Origin: an archaeon
GTDB lineage: Archaea; Nanobdellota; Nanobdellia; Pacearchaeales; GW2011-AR1
Direction: 5' to 3'
DNA length: 64,000 nt
Assembly (NCBI GenBank): GCA_018653485.1
Contig: JABHZE010000002.1
Span: forward strand, 120,294 to 184,293
Part shown: positions 38,712-46,905 of the stretch, piece after piece
How positions within the stretch are numbered: the stretch's first letter is position 1
How the letters are laid out: every line of letters starts with the position of its first letter
Made by a program: the position numbers and the translations under genes
Notes under the pieces: model-generated
Told to the model about the DNA's origin: nothing
Databases searched by the model: none
The model's input: only the letters and a program-made list of their open reading frames with translations

Positions 38712-38897
38712 TTACAAATCTCTAGCAAGTAATGTTTTTCTTTGATTTGCCTTTGCCCTAGCAATCCCTTTTCTTAAAATATCTTCAACCTTTTTTTCCA
38801 ATTCTTCTTCAACTTCATTAGCAACATTACCAATAACCCCTTCTTCATCAATCTTCTTTACACTCTCTCTTATTTTGCTTTTTATTATTAAACTCAT
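38712..38897 (-). CDS. Histone-fold protein (short)
   Basis: NVANEVEEELEKKVEDILRKGIARAKANQRKTLLARDL resembles archaeal histone alpha2-L2. Confidence 0.65.
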   Translation of the reverse strand: MSLIIKSKIRESVKKIDEEGVIGNVANEVEEELEKKVEDILRKGIARAKANQRKTLLARDL

Positions 38898-40432
38898 TTT
38901 TTCTTCTTCTTATTTTTTGAATTTTCAGCACTCTTAGAATTTTCTGAACTTGCATTATCCCTCATAAAAGGAAATAATAAAACATCCCTAATACTCTCTT
39001 GCCCTGTTAATAACATAACCATTCTATCAATTCCCAACCCCAACCCACCAGTAGGAGGCATTCCAATATCAATAGCATTTAAGAAATCTTCATCTAATGG
39101 ATTAGCTTCTTCATCTCCACCTTTTAACATTTTTTGTTGCCCTTCTAATAATTCTCTTTGTAAAATAGGATCATTTAATTCACTATATGCATTTCCTAAT
39201 TCAGCACCCATGCAAAAAGGCTCAAATCTTTCAATTAGTTTACACATTTGATCATTTCTATGAGTTTTACATAAGGGAGTAGTTTCTAAAGGATGGTCTA
39301 AAATAAATGTAGGTTGTTCAATTTTTTCTTCACAAAAATGCTCAAATAATCCCTGAACAGCCCATCCCCAAGTTTTATCTTTAATATCAATTTTATTTTT
39401 ATCAACAAACTCAAAAATTTCAGAATCACTCATTTTTTTAATATCAATTTTTGCATATTTTTTAATTGCCTCTAACATTGTCATTCTTTTCCAAGGAGCT
39501 TTAAAATCAATCATCTTGCCCCTAAATTTAACCTTAGTAGTTCCAAGAACCTTTTTACAAGCATTCTCATAAATCTCTTCAAACAAATCCATCATATCAT
39601 TATAATCACAATAAGCACAATAGATTTCCATCATTGTAAATTCAGGATTATGCCATCTATCAATTCCCTCATTTCTAAAATTTCTTGAAATAGTAAATAC
39701 TCTATCATATCCTCCAACAATTAATCTCTTTAAATATAATTCAGGAGAAATAGCTAAATATAAATCCATATCAAGTGCATTTAAATGTGTCTTAAATGGT
39801 TTAGCACTTGCCCCACCATAAAGTGTTTGTAAAAATGGAGTTTCAACTTCAACAATATCTTTCTTTTTTAATAATTCTCTAATAGAATCAAGAATCTTTG
39901 TTCTTACCTCAAAAACATTTTTCACATCAGGATTCATAATTAAATCCAAGTATCTTTTTCTATATCTTTCTTCTTTATCCTGAATACCATGCCATTTTTC
40001 AGGAAGAGGCAATAAACTCTTACTCAACATTTCAGCTTTTTTAACTAACACAGAAACTTCCCCAGTTCTTGTTTTCATAATAATTCCTACACTTCCAATT
40101 ATATCTCCAATATCTGAATATTTCTTAATATTTTCAAAACTCTCTGCATTTGTTTCAGCTTTTTGAAAAATCAATTGCAAATCCCCTTTAGAATCTCTAA
40201 TAGTTAAAAAAATAAGTTTTCCAAGATTCCTCTTAGTCATAATTCTTCCAGCAACACTAACCTTGCCCTTACTCCTCTCATCATTTTTTAATTTCTTATA
40301 CTTTTCTTTAATTTCCAAAGAAAAATTCTTTCTATCAAATTTATGTGGATAAGGATTAACTCCTTTTGCAATTAATTCCTTTAATTTTCTTTTTCTCTCA
40401 TTAATTATTTGTTCTTCTCTTCCCATTAACAT
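38894..40432 (-). CDS. lysS: Lysyl-tRNA synthetase, class II
   Basis: RFRNEGIDRWHNPEFTMMEIY, GGLGLGIDRMVMLLTGQESIRDVLLFPFMR class II motifs. Confidence 0.95.
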   Translation of the reverse strand: MLMGREEQIINERKRKLKELIAKGVNPYPHKFDRKNFSLEIKEKYKKLKNDERSKGKVSVAGRIMTKRNLGKLIFLTIRDSKGDLQLIFQKAETNAESFENIKKYSDIGDIIGSVGIIMKTRTGEVSVLVKKAEMLSKSLLPLPEKWHGIQDKEERYRKRYLDLIMNPDVKNVFEVRTKILDSIRELLKKKDIVEVETPFLQTLYGGASAKPFKTHLNALDMDLYLAISPELYLKRLIVGGYDRVFTISRNFRNEGIDRWHNPEFTMMEIYCAYCDYNDMMDLFEEIYENACKKVLGTTKVKFRGKMIDFKAPWKRMTMLEAIKKYAKIDIKKMSDSEIFEFVDKNKIDIKDKTWGWAVQGLFEHFCEEKIEQPTFILDHPLETTPLCKTHRNDQMCKLIERFEPFCMGAELGNAYSELNDPILQRELLEGQQKMLKGGDEEANPLDEDFLNAIDIGMPPTGGLGLGIDRMVMLLTGQESIRDVLLFPFMRDNASSENSKSAENSKNKKKKK

Positions 40433-40462
40433 ACACTAGAAAAATCTGATTAATAAATCTTT

Positions 40463-40735
40463 TTACAACCTCATAACCTTAAAACCCTTAAAATCTTGAT
40501 GCCTAATTTCTCTTATTTCCATATTTTTAATATCTGCATGCTTAGGTCCTGTTTTACAAACACCTAACATTTCCTTAACATTATCATCTTTTCCTTCAAG
40601 AAGAATCTCAACTCTTCCATCTTCAAGATTTCTAACAAAACCCCTAACATTAAGTTTATCAGCATTATCTTTGATGAATTTTCTAAAAAACACACCTTGC
40701 ACACTTCCTGAAACATATATTCTAAGAGTTTTCAT
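40463..40735 (-). CDS. acyP: Acylphosphatase
   Basis: RIYVSGSVQGVFFRKFIKDNADKLNVRGFVRNLEDGRVEI. Confidence 0.93.
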   Translation of the reverse strand: MKTLRIYVSGSVQGVFFRKFIKDNADKLNVRGFVRNLEDGRVEILLEGKDDNVKEMLGVCKTGPKHADIKNMEIREIRHQDFKGFKVMRL

Positions 40736-40804
40736 TTTAAATCTTCAAATCTTTTAATAAGAAAAACAAATATTATATTTAAAGATTAGTATAATCCCCA
40801 AGAA

Positions 40805-41074
40805 CTAATTAGAATAATCTCTTTGTCTATTATTTCTACCTAATCTATAAGCACCCAATGCACCTACTCCCATAGTTAAAAGCAAAGCAGTTGAAGGTTC
40901 TGGTGTAGTGTTATTATGCATATCTCTATATTTTTGTTGCTGAGTAGTTCCAATAGGTTTAAGATTTCTAGGATTATCTTTTGAATTCCCATTAATTAAA
41001 CCACATCCAGCACTACAACTAAGTAAACCCGCTGAAATAATTACAGGTGCAATTAATTTTTTTAATGTTTTCAT
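40805..41074 (-). CDS. Small secreted lipoprotein-like protein with PEP-CTERM-like tail
   Basis: Signal plus lipobox-like LLSC; C-terminus TTPEPSTALLLTMGVGALGAYRLGRNNRQRDYSN. Confidence 0.75.
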   Translation of the reverse strand: MKTLKKLIAPVIISAGLLSCSAGCGLINGNSKDNPRNLKPIGTTQQQKYRDMHNNTTPEPSTALLLTMGVGALGAYRLGRNNRQRDYSN

Positions 41075-41135
41075 TTTAATATTATTTGTTAGTTTTTAGT
41101 TAATATAAATCTTTCTAAAGGCTATTTAAACCTTT

Positions 41136-41714
41136 CTATAATCTCCTCAAATCCAACTCATTATGAATAATAATCATTGTTTGTGAGGCAAAATAAGTAG
41201 GCCTTCCAACACTAATTTTATCTTTATACCTTTTAACTTCTTTCTTAGGTAATCCCTCATGATCTCCAAGAACAAAAACACACTTGCTCAACTTAGAACT
41301 ATCAAGTTCCCTAATACTTTCCCCTTTTCCATCCAAAATACAAATATCTTTTCCATTATCTTCTAATTCATTCAATAAAGCTCTAAAGCTCTTTTTCTCA
41401 ATAAAACATCCTGGAAAAACTTCGTTTTTCTTTCCCTCTTTACATTTATACAACATTCTTTTAATCAACCCAGCAACATTTTTTTTACTTATTTGCGTCT
41501 TCTCAATTTTAGAACTAACAATTTCTAAATGCATTGGAGGATTTGGAGCACCATTAAAAATCAGATGCAAATGAACATCATCCCTCATTTTATTACTAAG
41601 AAAAAGAGATTGTATTATCACATTACAAACAATATCCATTCTTCCAGCTTTCATTAAATCTGTAAAATTCCCAGATGTTCTTGCTTTTTGCGAAAAATAA
41701 ATAAATTCTCTCAT
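41136..41714 (-). CDS. trmY: tRNA (pseudouridine54-N1)-methyltransferase TrmY
   Basis: FIYFSQKARTSGNFTDLMKAGRMDIVCNVIIQSLFLSNKMRDDVHLHLIFNGAPNPP. Confidence 0.9.
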   Translation of the reverse strand: MREFIYFSQKARTSGNFTDLMKAGRMDIVCNVIIQSLFLSNKMRDDVHLHLIFNGAPNPPMHLEIVSSKIEKTQISKKNVAGLIKRMLYKCKEGKKNEVFPGCFIEKKSFRALLNELEDNGKDICILDGKGESIRELDSSKLSKCVFVLGDHEGLPKKEVKRYKDKISVGRPTYFASQTMIIIHNELDLRRL

Positions 41715-41776
41715 AAAACTATAGTTATATTTAACTTAATAAATGTTTATAAGTTTAAAACCATTAACAAAATAAG

Positions 41777-42313
41777 ATGGAATATCCTACTGAATTTGAT
41801 GCTAAGCAGGGGAATATGAGTTTTTATATTTTGGAAGCAGGTCTTGAAATTGATAATGATCGTTTAGGAAGAGAAGAAGGTTGGTCAAGATTAGATAAAG
41901 TTAGGGGATTAGGGAAAATGCTTTCAAGAGCTGTTGAAATATTTCAATCAGGTTATAAGGATGATGAACTTTTTGGAGGTTATAGTGAATTAGGATTTAT
42001 AGATTGGGCTGATTTTTATCATACTTTTAATAAATCTATTGCAGATTATACTGGGCAAGAAGAAGAGCCTAGTGATGATTTTAAAGAAAGATTTGGTTCT
42101 GAAAATAATGAAGAGAGTAGAAGAAGGTTATATGAATGGACTCAAGATACTATGGATGGCATAATGAAAGTTTCAAAAGATTTAGAAAGGGTTGCATGGA
42201 TGCCTGAAAAAGTTTCTGTTGAACAAAAACATAGACTAATTGATTTTTGTTGTGAATTAAGTAGAAATCTTCTTGGGCATAATTCTAGCGGAATTAATTT
42301 TTTAGCTGCTTAA
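41777..42313 (+). CDS. Hypothetical protein
   Basis: 178-aa ORF, good coding composition. Confidence 0.55.
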   Translation: MEYPTEFDAKQGNMSFYILEAGLEIDNDRLGREEGWSRLDKVRGLGKMLSRAVEIFQSGYKDDELFGGYSELGFIDWADFYHTFNKSIADYTGQEEEPSDDFKERFGSENNEESRRRLYEWTQDTMDGIMKVSKDLERVAWMPEKVSVEQKHRLIDFCCELSRNLLGHNSSGINFLAA

Positions 42314-42314
42314 C

Positions 42315-43013
42315 TTAAACCTCTCCTCTCAAATACATCTTCCTTTTATCTTCTGGGAATTTTTCAATAGAATATCTTAACATTGTTCTAGGCATATTCT
42401 TATAATGTTTACTTAAAAATTCTTCTAAAACTTTAACATCTTTTTTACCCATTTCCCTTAACATCCATCCAACAGCTTTATGAATTAAATCATGAGAATC
42501 ATTTAAAAGAATTTCAGATAGATTCAAAACTTCATTAAAATCATTTTCTCTAATAAATGCAAAACAACTTACAATAGAGATTCTCTTTTCCCATAAATCT
42601 TCTGAAACCGCAAGTTCATACAAAACATCCCTATCTTTATCAAGCAAAAATTTCCCAACAATTTTGTGTGCTGATAAATCTACTAAATCCCAATTATTTA
42701 TTCCATGAGTATTTTCTAAATAAAAATCAAAAATATTTTTTCTAACTGATTCATCACCTTTATTAAATTTTTCAATTAAAATCAATAACCCAATTAACCT
42801 TTTTTCGTGAACCTCTGAGTTAAGCAAATTTCTAATCTCTTCCATAGAAAGATGAATACTTTCTTTAGCAATACTTCTTTGAACAGGAACTGTTATCCCT
42901 AAAAATACATCTCCTTCACCATACTGCCCTTTTCCTGTTTTAAAAAATCTCTGCAAGATTTTAGCTTTTTCAGGATTAGCATTTTCTTTTAATAGTTTGT
43001 TTAGATTTTCCAT
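42315..43013 (-). CDS. DNA alkylation repair (AlkD-like HEAT) protein
   Basis: YGEGDVFLGITVPVQRSIAKE ... NNWDLVDLSAHKIVGKFL. Confidence 0.85.
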   Translation of the reverse strand: MENLNKLLKENANPEKAKILQRFFKTGKGQYGEGDVFLGITVPVQRSIAKESIHLSMEEIRNLLNSEVHEKRLIGLLILIEKFNKGDESVRKNIFDFYLENTHGINNWDLVDLSAHKIVGKFLLDKDRDVLYELAVSEDLWEKRISIVSCFAFIRENDFNEVLNLSEILLNDSHDLIHKAVGWMLREMGKKDVKVLEEFLSKHYKNMPRTMLRYSIEKFPEDKRKMYLRGEV

Positions 43014-43068
43014 AAATCATATCATAAAATAAACCTTATAAATTATACTCTTATTTTTAATCCAAAAA

Positions 43069-43446
43069 CTACCCTAAATCTCTTATCTCAACACCTTTAT
43101 CAGCCATATACTTCACAAAATCCTCAACATTCTTAAACAAAACATCATAAGCTTCCCCTGCCCCATGCTTCTCACAATTTTCTATACTTAATTTCTTACA
43201 AATCTCAGGCCTTTTATCATAAATCTTACACATATATTTTTCATCAAGTTTATTACAAGGAGTATCAAATTGTATATACCATTCTTTACCTTCAATAAAC
43301 ACACTTACATCTTTATGAACTAAATACCATAAAATATGTTCATAATCTTCCTTGTCTTCAGGTTTATCAATTTCAACACAAATATATTTACAGCATTTAG
43401 CTTTACATCCTTCACAACTTAATTTCTTACCCATTATCTTCTCCAA
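43069..43446 (-). CDS. YkgJ-like cysteine-cluster protein
   Basis: SCEGCKAKCCKYICVEID ... FDTPCNKLDEKYMCKIYDKRPEICK. Confidence 0.85.
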   Translation of the reverse strand: MEKIMGKKLSCEGCKAKCCKYICVEIDKPEDKEDYEHILWYLVHKDVSVFIEGKEWYIQFDTPCNKLDEKYMCKIYDKRPEICKKLSIENCEKHGAGEAYDVLFKNVEDFVKYMADKGVEIRDLG

Positions 43447-44186
43447 GAAAAAAATCCTCGTTTACCTTTACCAAGTTTTTTAATTTTTCTCAATTTCCTT
43501 AATTCTTTTAATTTAGTAGTTGCAGTAGCTTCTTTAAACACAATATGATTCATATGAATATGTTTTAAAATAAATCTTTTAGCAACTTCAGGTTTTTTAT
43601 TCCCTATCTCCCTTAAAATAATTCCAACACACTCCTGAATATATTTTTCTTTAACATCAATAAAATCTTCAACAAATTTCATCCCTAGTTTAAAATCCCC
43701 TTTTCTAATTAATGGAATTGAGGAAGCAAGAGCTAATCTAACTAACCATAAATTTTTACTTTTTGAAAGTTTTATAACTTCTCTTTTCATACTTGCAGGA
43801 TGTTTAATTAGAATCTCTCCAATAATTTTACCAATGCTATCTGCCTGATCAAAACTTTTTATACTCATTAATTTAGATTTCAAAAATCTCCAAGTTGCAA
43901 GATTAAATTCATCAGAATATAATCTTAATGTATAAATAGCTAATGAAGTTTCTCCATGATATTTTGAATTCCACATTTTATTAAACACCTTATAAAATTC
44001 TTTTAAACTATACTCCTCATGAAGTCTTTTAGCTAAAACTCGCATTTCAGGAACTTTATTTCTATAAAAATCATGAGAACTCACAAGATATGTTTTTATA
44101 TCATCTGCAAATTCTTTATTGCTTAGTTTTTTCAACACCCTTTTAGATTTTTGATTTATCATTATTTTATTAAGAATTTCACCCAA
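43434..44186 (-). CDS. DNA alkylation repair (AlkD-like HEAT) protein, divergent paralog
   Basis: VPEMRVLAKRLHEEYSLKEFYKVFNKMWNSKYHGETSLAIYTLRLY ... QECVGIILREIGNKKPEVAKRFILKH. Confidence 0.8.
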   Translation of the reverse strand: MGEILNKIMINQKSKRVLKKLSNKEFADDIKTYLVSSHDFYRNKVPEMRVLAKRLHEEYSLKEFYKVFNKMWNSKYHGETSLAIYTLRLYSDEFNLATWRFLKSKLMSIKSFDQADSIGKIIGEILIKHPASMKREVIKLSKSKNLWLVRLALASSIPLIRKGDFKLGMKFVEDFIDVKEKYIQECVGIILREIGNKKPEVAKRFILKHIHMNHIVFKEATATTKLKELRKLRKIKKLGKGKRGFFSWRR

Positions 44187-44198
44187 CCAATTTCAAGT

Positions 44199-44786
44199 TT
44201 ATCTTGATAATGTTTTTCTTGGAGTTGATATAGGTTTTTCCTTAGAAGTATGTTTTTCAGTTAATGCTTGTTTTTTTGATATTTTTTCACTCTCATCCTT
44301 AGAGGCTTCCCTTTTTTCTTTAGCATCTTTCTTTTTTTCAGCATCTTTAGATTCCGAACCAGCCTTAGCATCTTTTTTCTTGCTTTCAGAATTTGCTTCA
44401 TTTACAGCTTCTTTTTCTTTAACTTTCTTTTCAACTTCTGCCTTTTTCTTTTCATCTCTTAATTTTGCAAATTTAATATGAGGAGGTAAATCAACTAATT
44501 CAACTCTCACAGTTCCATTATCTAATTTAATAGCTTTAACTTTAATCTTAGAAAGAGGTTTTTTCATACCCCTAAATCTTATTTCATTATTAACTAAAAT
44601 ATCTATTTTTACTTTTCTTAAATCTCTATCATAAATCTTCATATGCTGTGCAATAAATTCTTTCAAACCCTTAACAGCTTTATTAGCTCTTTTATACTTT
44701 GGAACTTTAAGCCATTCCTTTCTAAGTGGAACTATATATTCTCTTTCTAATTCAACTTTTGGTTCTTTAGTATCTGGTTTTGCCAT
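44199..44786 (-). CDS. rpl31e: Ribosomal protein eL31 with Lys/Glu-rich C-terminal extension
   Basis: LEREYIVPLRKEWLKVPKYKRANKAVKGLKEFIAQHMK. Confidence 0.9.
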   Translation of the reverse strand: MAKPDTKEPKVELEREYIVPLRKEWLKVPKYKRANKAVKGLKEFIAQHMKIYDRDLRKVKIDILVNNEIRFRGMKKPLSKIKVKAIKLDNGTVRVELVDLPPHIKFAKLRDEKKKAEVEKKVKEKEAVNEANSESKKKDAKAGSESKDAEKKKDAKEKREASKDESEKISKKQALTEKHTSKEKPISTPRKTLSR

Positions 44787-44787
44787 T

Positions 44788-45006
44788 TTATCCTAATTGT
44801 TGTTTCCTTTGTTTCCTAGGTTTAATTTTTAATTTTGTTCTTCTCCAATTTCTTCTAACATAAGTTACTGAAGATGGATGAGCTCTTTTACCTGCCCCTA
44901 ATTTCTTTAATACAACCCAAACAGGAGCCCATTTAGTTTGCTTACCAGCTTTACTTAATTTGATTTTTTTCTGATTCTTTCTTTTCTCATTTCTTTTTAC
45001 ATTCAT
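44788..45006 (-). CDS. rpl39e: Ribosomal protein eL39
   Basis: KWAPVWVVLKKLGAGKRAHPSSVTYVRRNWRRTKLKI; between eS19 and eL31. Confidence 0.8.
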   Translation of the reverse strand: MNVKRNEKRKNQKKIKLSKAGKQTKWAPVWVVLKKLGAGKRAHPSSVTYVRRNWRRTKLKIKPRKQRKQQLG

Positions 45007-45425
45007 TTTATACTCTCCATTAATTCTTTACCTTTTTCAGTAAGCATCCTTCCTGCTCTTTTTCCAGGTTCATTATATTTCTCTAATAATTCAGCTTTTT
45101 CAGCTTGTTGTAGAATTAATCTAATTATTTTACCAGAAGCTTTTCTAAACTTTTCAGGTTTCATTCCTCTATTTTGTTTACTTCCATATCTTGTTTTTAA
45201 TCTATTTACACCCACAGTTCTATGAACATAAATTTGTCTTAAAATACTCGCAGCTCTAACATGCCAAAAATCATTTTTTTGAGGAGGTTTTGTTTTAGCA
45301 ACACCTGTTTTAACAAACAAACTCCATTCAGGAACTTCAAATTCAGGCATAGCTTTCACTATCTCAGCTAATTTAGCATTATATTCATCAGCTTTCATAT
45401 CATATACTGGATTTTCTTTTACCAT
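45003..45425 (-). CDS. rps19e: Ribosomal protein eS19
   Basis: WSLFVKTGVAKTKPPQKNDFWHVRAASILRQIYVHRTVGVNRLKTRYG. Confidence 0.93.
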   Translation of the reverse strand: MVKENPVYDMKADEYNAKLAEIVKAMPEFEVPEWSLFVKTGVAKTKPPQKNDFWHVRAASILRQIYVHRTVGVNRLKTRYGSKQNRGMKPEKFRKASGKIIRLILQQAEKAELLEKYNEPGKRAGRMLTEKGKELMESIK

Positions 45426-45544
45426 TTTATATCTTTTAACAGGTCATTCCTTTCGGAATTAGATAAGCTTAGAAGCTCATTAACCTAAAACTATCTATAA
45501 TTAACCCTTTATAAAGTTTGCCTTGTAACAATTTTTTCCCAGAG

Positions 45545-45584
45545 AATTTTATTTTTCTCCCCCTATTTATGAGGGAGAATAAAT
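45545..45584 (+). repeat. Dispersed palindromic repeat, copy B
   Basis: aattttatttttctccccctatttatgagggagaataaat; a partial second piece ggagaacaaatcaaaatt lies at 45633..45650. Confidence 0.75.
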
Positions 45585-45648
45585 GTAAATTCAAGTAAGT
45601 TTAAGTTAAATTAAGTCTTTTTAGAATATTCAGGAGAACAAATCAAAA

Positions 45649-45930
45649 TTACCTTTTCTCCTGTCTCCACTTCTTAATAAAAATACTAAAGCCTAAAACT
45701 CTAAAAGTATATTTTTTACCTAAAAATTCAACAATCTCTTCAGCATATTTCTTTACATCAGCCTTACTTTCTCTAGCACTCTTTAACACACTAATTTTAA
45801 GATTCTTCATCTTAGAATCTTCAAACCTACTCTTAATATCTTCTAGAAATTCTTTTGTAAGACCTTTCTTTCCTAATTGTATTTGTGATTGTGATGTCAT
45901 TGTTTTATCTCCTATAAATATTATAATCAA
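45649..45930 (-). CDS. YhbY/CRM-domain RNA-binding protein
   Basis: IQLGKKGLTKEFLEDIKSRFEDSKMKNLKISVLKSAR. Confidence 0.8.
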   Translation of the reverse strand: MIIIFIGDKTMTSQSQIQLGKKGLTKEFLEDIKSRFEDSKMKNLKISVLKSARESKADVKKYAEEIVEFLGKKYTFRVLGFSIFIKKWRQEKR

Positions 45931-45951
45931 TTATCATTTTTAATTCTTCCC

Positions 45952-46560
45952 TTATTTAACACCCAACTTATCAGAAGGAATTGCACTCATAATTTCATCC
46001 TTAGAAACAGGAAAATGAAATTTATCTTTTATCTTTTTAGCAATTTTATCAGCAGATTCTTCTTTAGATAATTTACCTTGTTTTATTTCAACAAGTTTTT
46101 GCTCATTAGTTGTTTTTGGAACAGCCCTTAACTTTCCATTTTGAATAATTAAAACTAATTCAGGTTTAATTTTTTTAACTTTCTTGATTCCTTTTACCCC
46201 AAATGTTCCTGTTTTCATTATTTTACTTTTGTAAATTTGACTTCCCTGAAAAACATCTACACTAATCATCTTTTTCCCACTTTTCCATTCCTTTGAAAAA
46301 CATCCACAAAAAATAGCTGTTTCATCTAAATCTTTTTTAGAAGGATTATCATCTTGAATAATCATAAAACTACTTCCAGGAGAAGAAGTATGCATTACAG
46401 TATAACCTGGCTTTAAAAAATTCTTAATCACTAATTCATTTTGTTCATCATTTTTTCCACCAACAACTAAGATTCCTGAAGAAGTATAAAACCATCTATA
46501 ACTTTCATATTTTTCTCTTCTTACACTTTTAACAGAGTTTGATTTTAATGGCCTTAACAT
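45952..46560 (-). CDS. Stand-alone NFACT-R (DUF814) domain protein
   Basis: YRWFYTSSGILVVGGKNDEQNELVIKNFLKPGYTVMHTSSPGSSFMII. Confidence 0.8.
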   Translation of the reverse strand: MLRPLKSNSVKSVRREKYESYRWFYTSSGILVVGGKNDEQNELVIKNFLKPGYTVMHTSSPGSSFMIIQDDNPSKKDLDETAIFCGCFSKEWKSGKKMISVDVFQGSQIYKSKIMKTGTFGVKGIKKVKKIKPELVLIIQNGKLRAVPKTTNEQKLVEIKQGKLSKEESADKIAKKIKDKFHFPVSKDEIMSAIPSDKLGVK

Positions 46561-46600
46561 TGTAATTAAATAGAAAAAAAGAGAGTTTTTAAAGGTTGAG

Positions 46601-46789
46601 TTAATTTCCTCTTATTCTCTCTATGGCTGCAATAATGCTCACCATAATAGATGAAAATAAACCCATAGCACTTATTGATAGACCAATAATATCTAAAAAG
46701 TTAGCTTTTATTAGTTCTATGGAAAAATAAACAAAAATTGTAAAATTTAGTATTTGTGAAAAAACTTGTAGTGAATCACTAATTCTCAT
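46601..46789 (-). CDS. Small membrane protein
   Basis: 62 aa, two hydrophobic segments. Confidence 0.4.
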   Translation of the reverse strand: MRISDSLQVFSQILNFTIFVYFSIELIKANFLDIIGLSISAMGLFSSIMVSIIAAIERIRGN

Positions 46790-46790
46790 T

Positions 46791-46904
46791 TTACATTAAC
46801 AAAGCTCTAATAATTCCAAAAATCAATATCCCCAAACCTATAAATCCAATTATCCAAGCAATTATTTGCAATTTAGATATCTTTTCATTATTTTTTCTAG
46901 GCAT
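46791..46904 (-). CDS. Very small membrane protein (not in supplied ORF track)
   Basis: Manual translation: MPRKNNEKISKLQIIAWIIGFIGLGILIFGIIRALLM*. Confidence 0.4.
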   Translation of the reverse strand: MPRKNNEKISKLQIIAWIIGFIGLGILIFGIIRALLM

Positions 46905-46905
46905 T

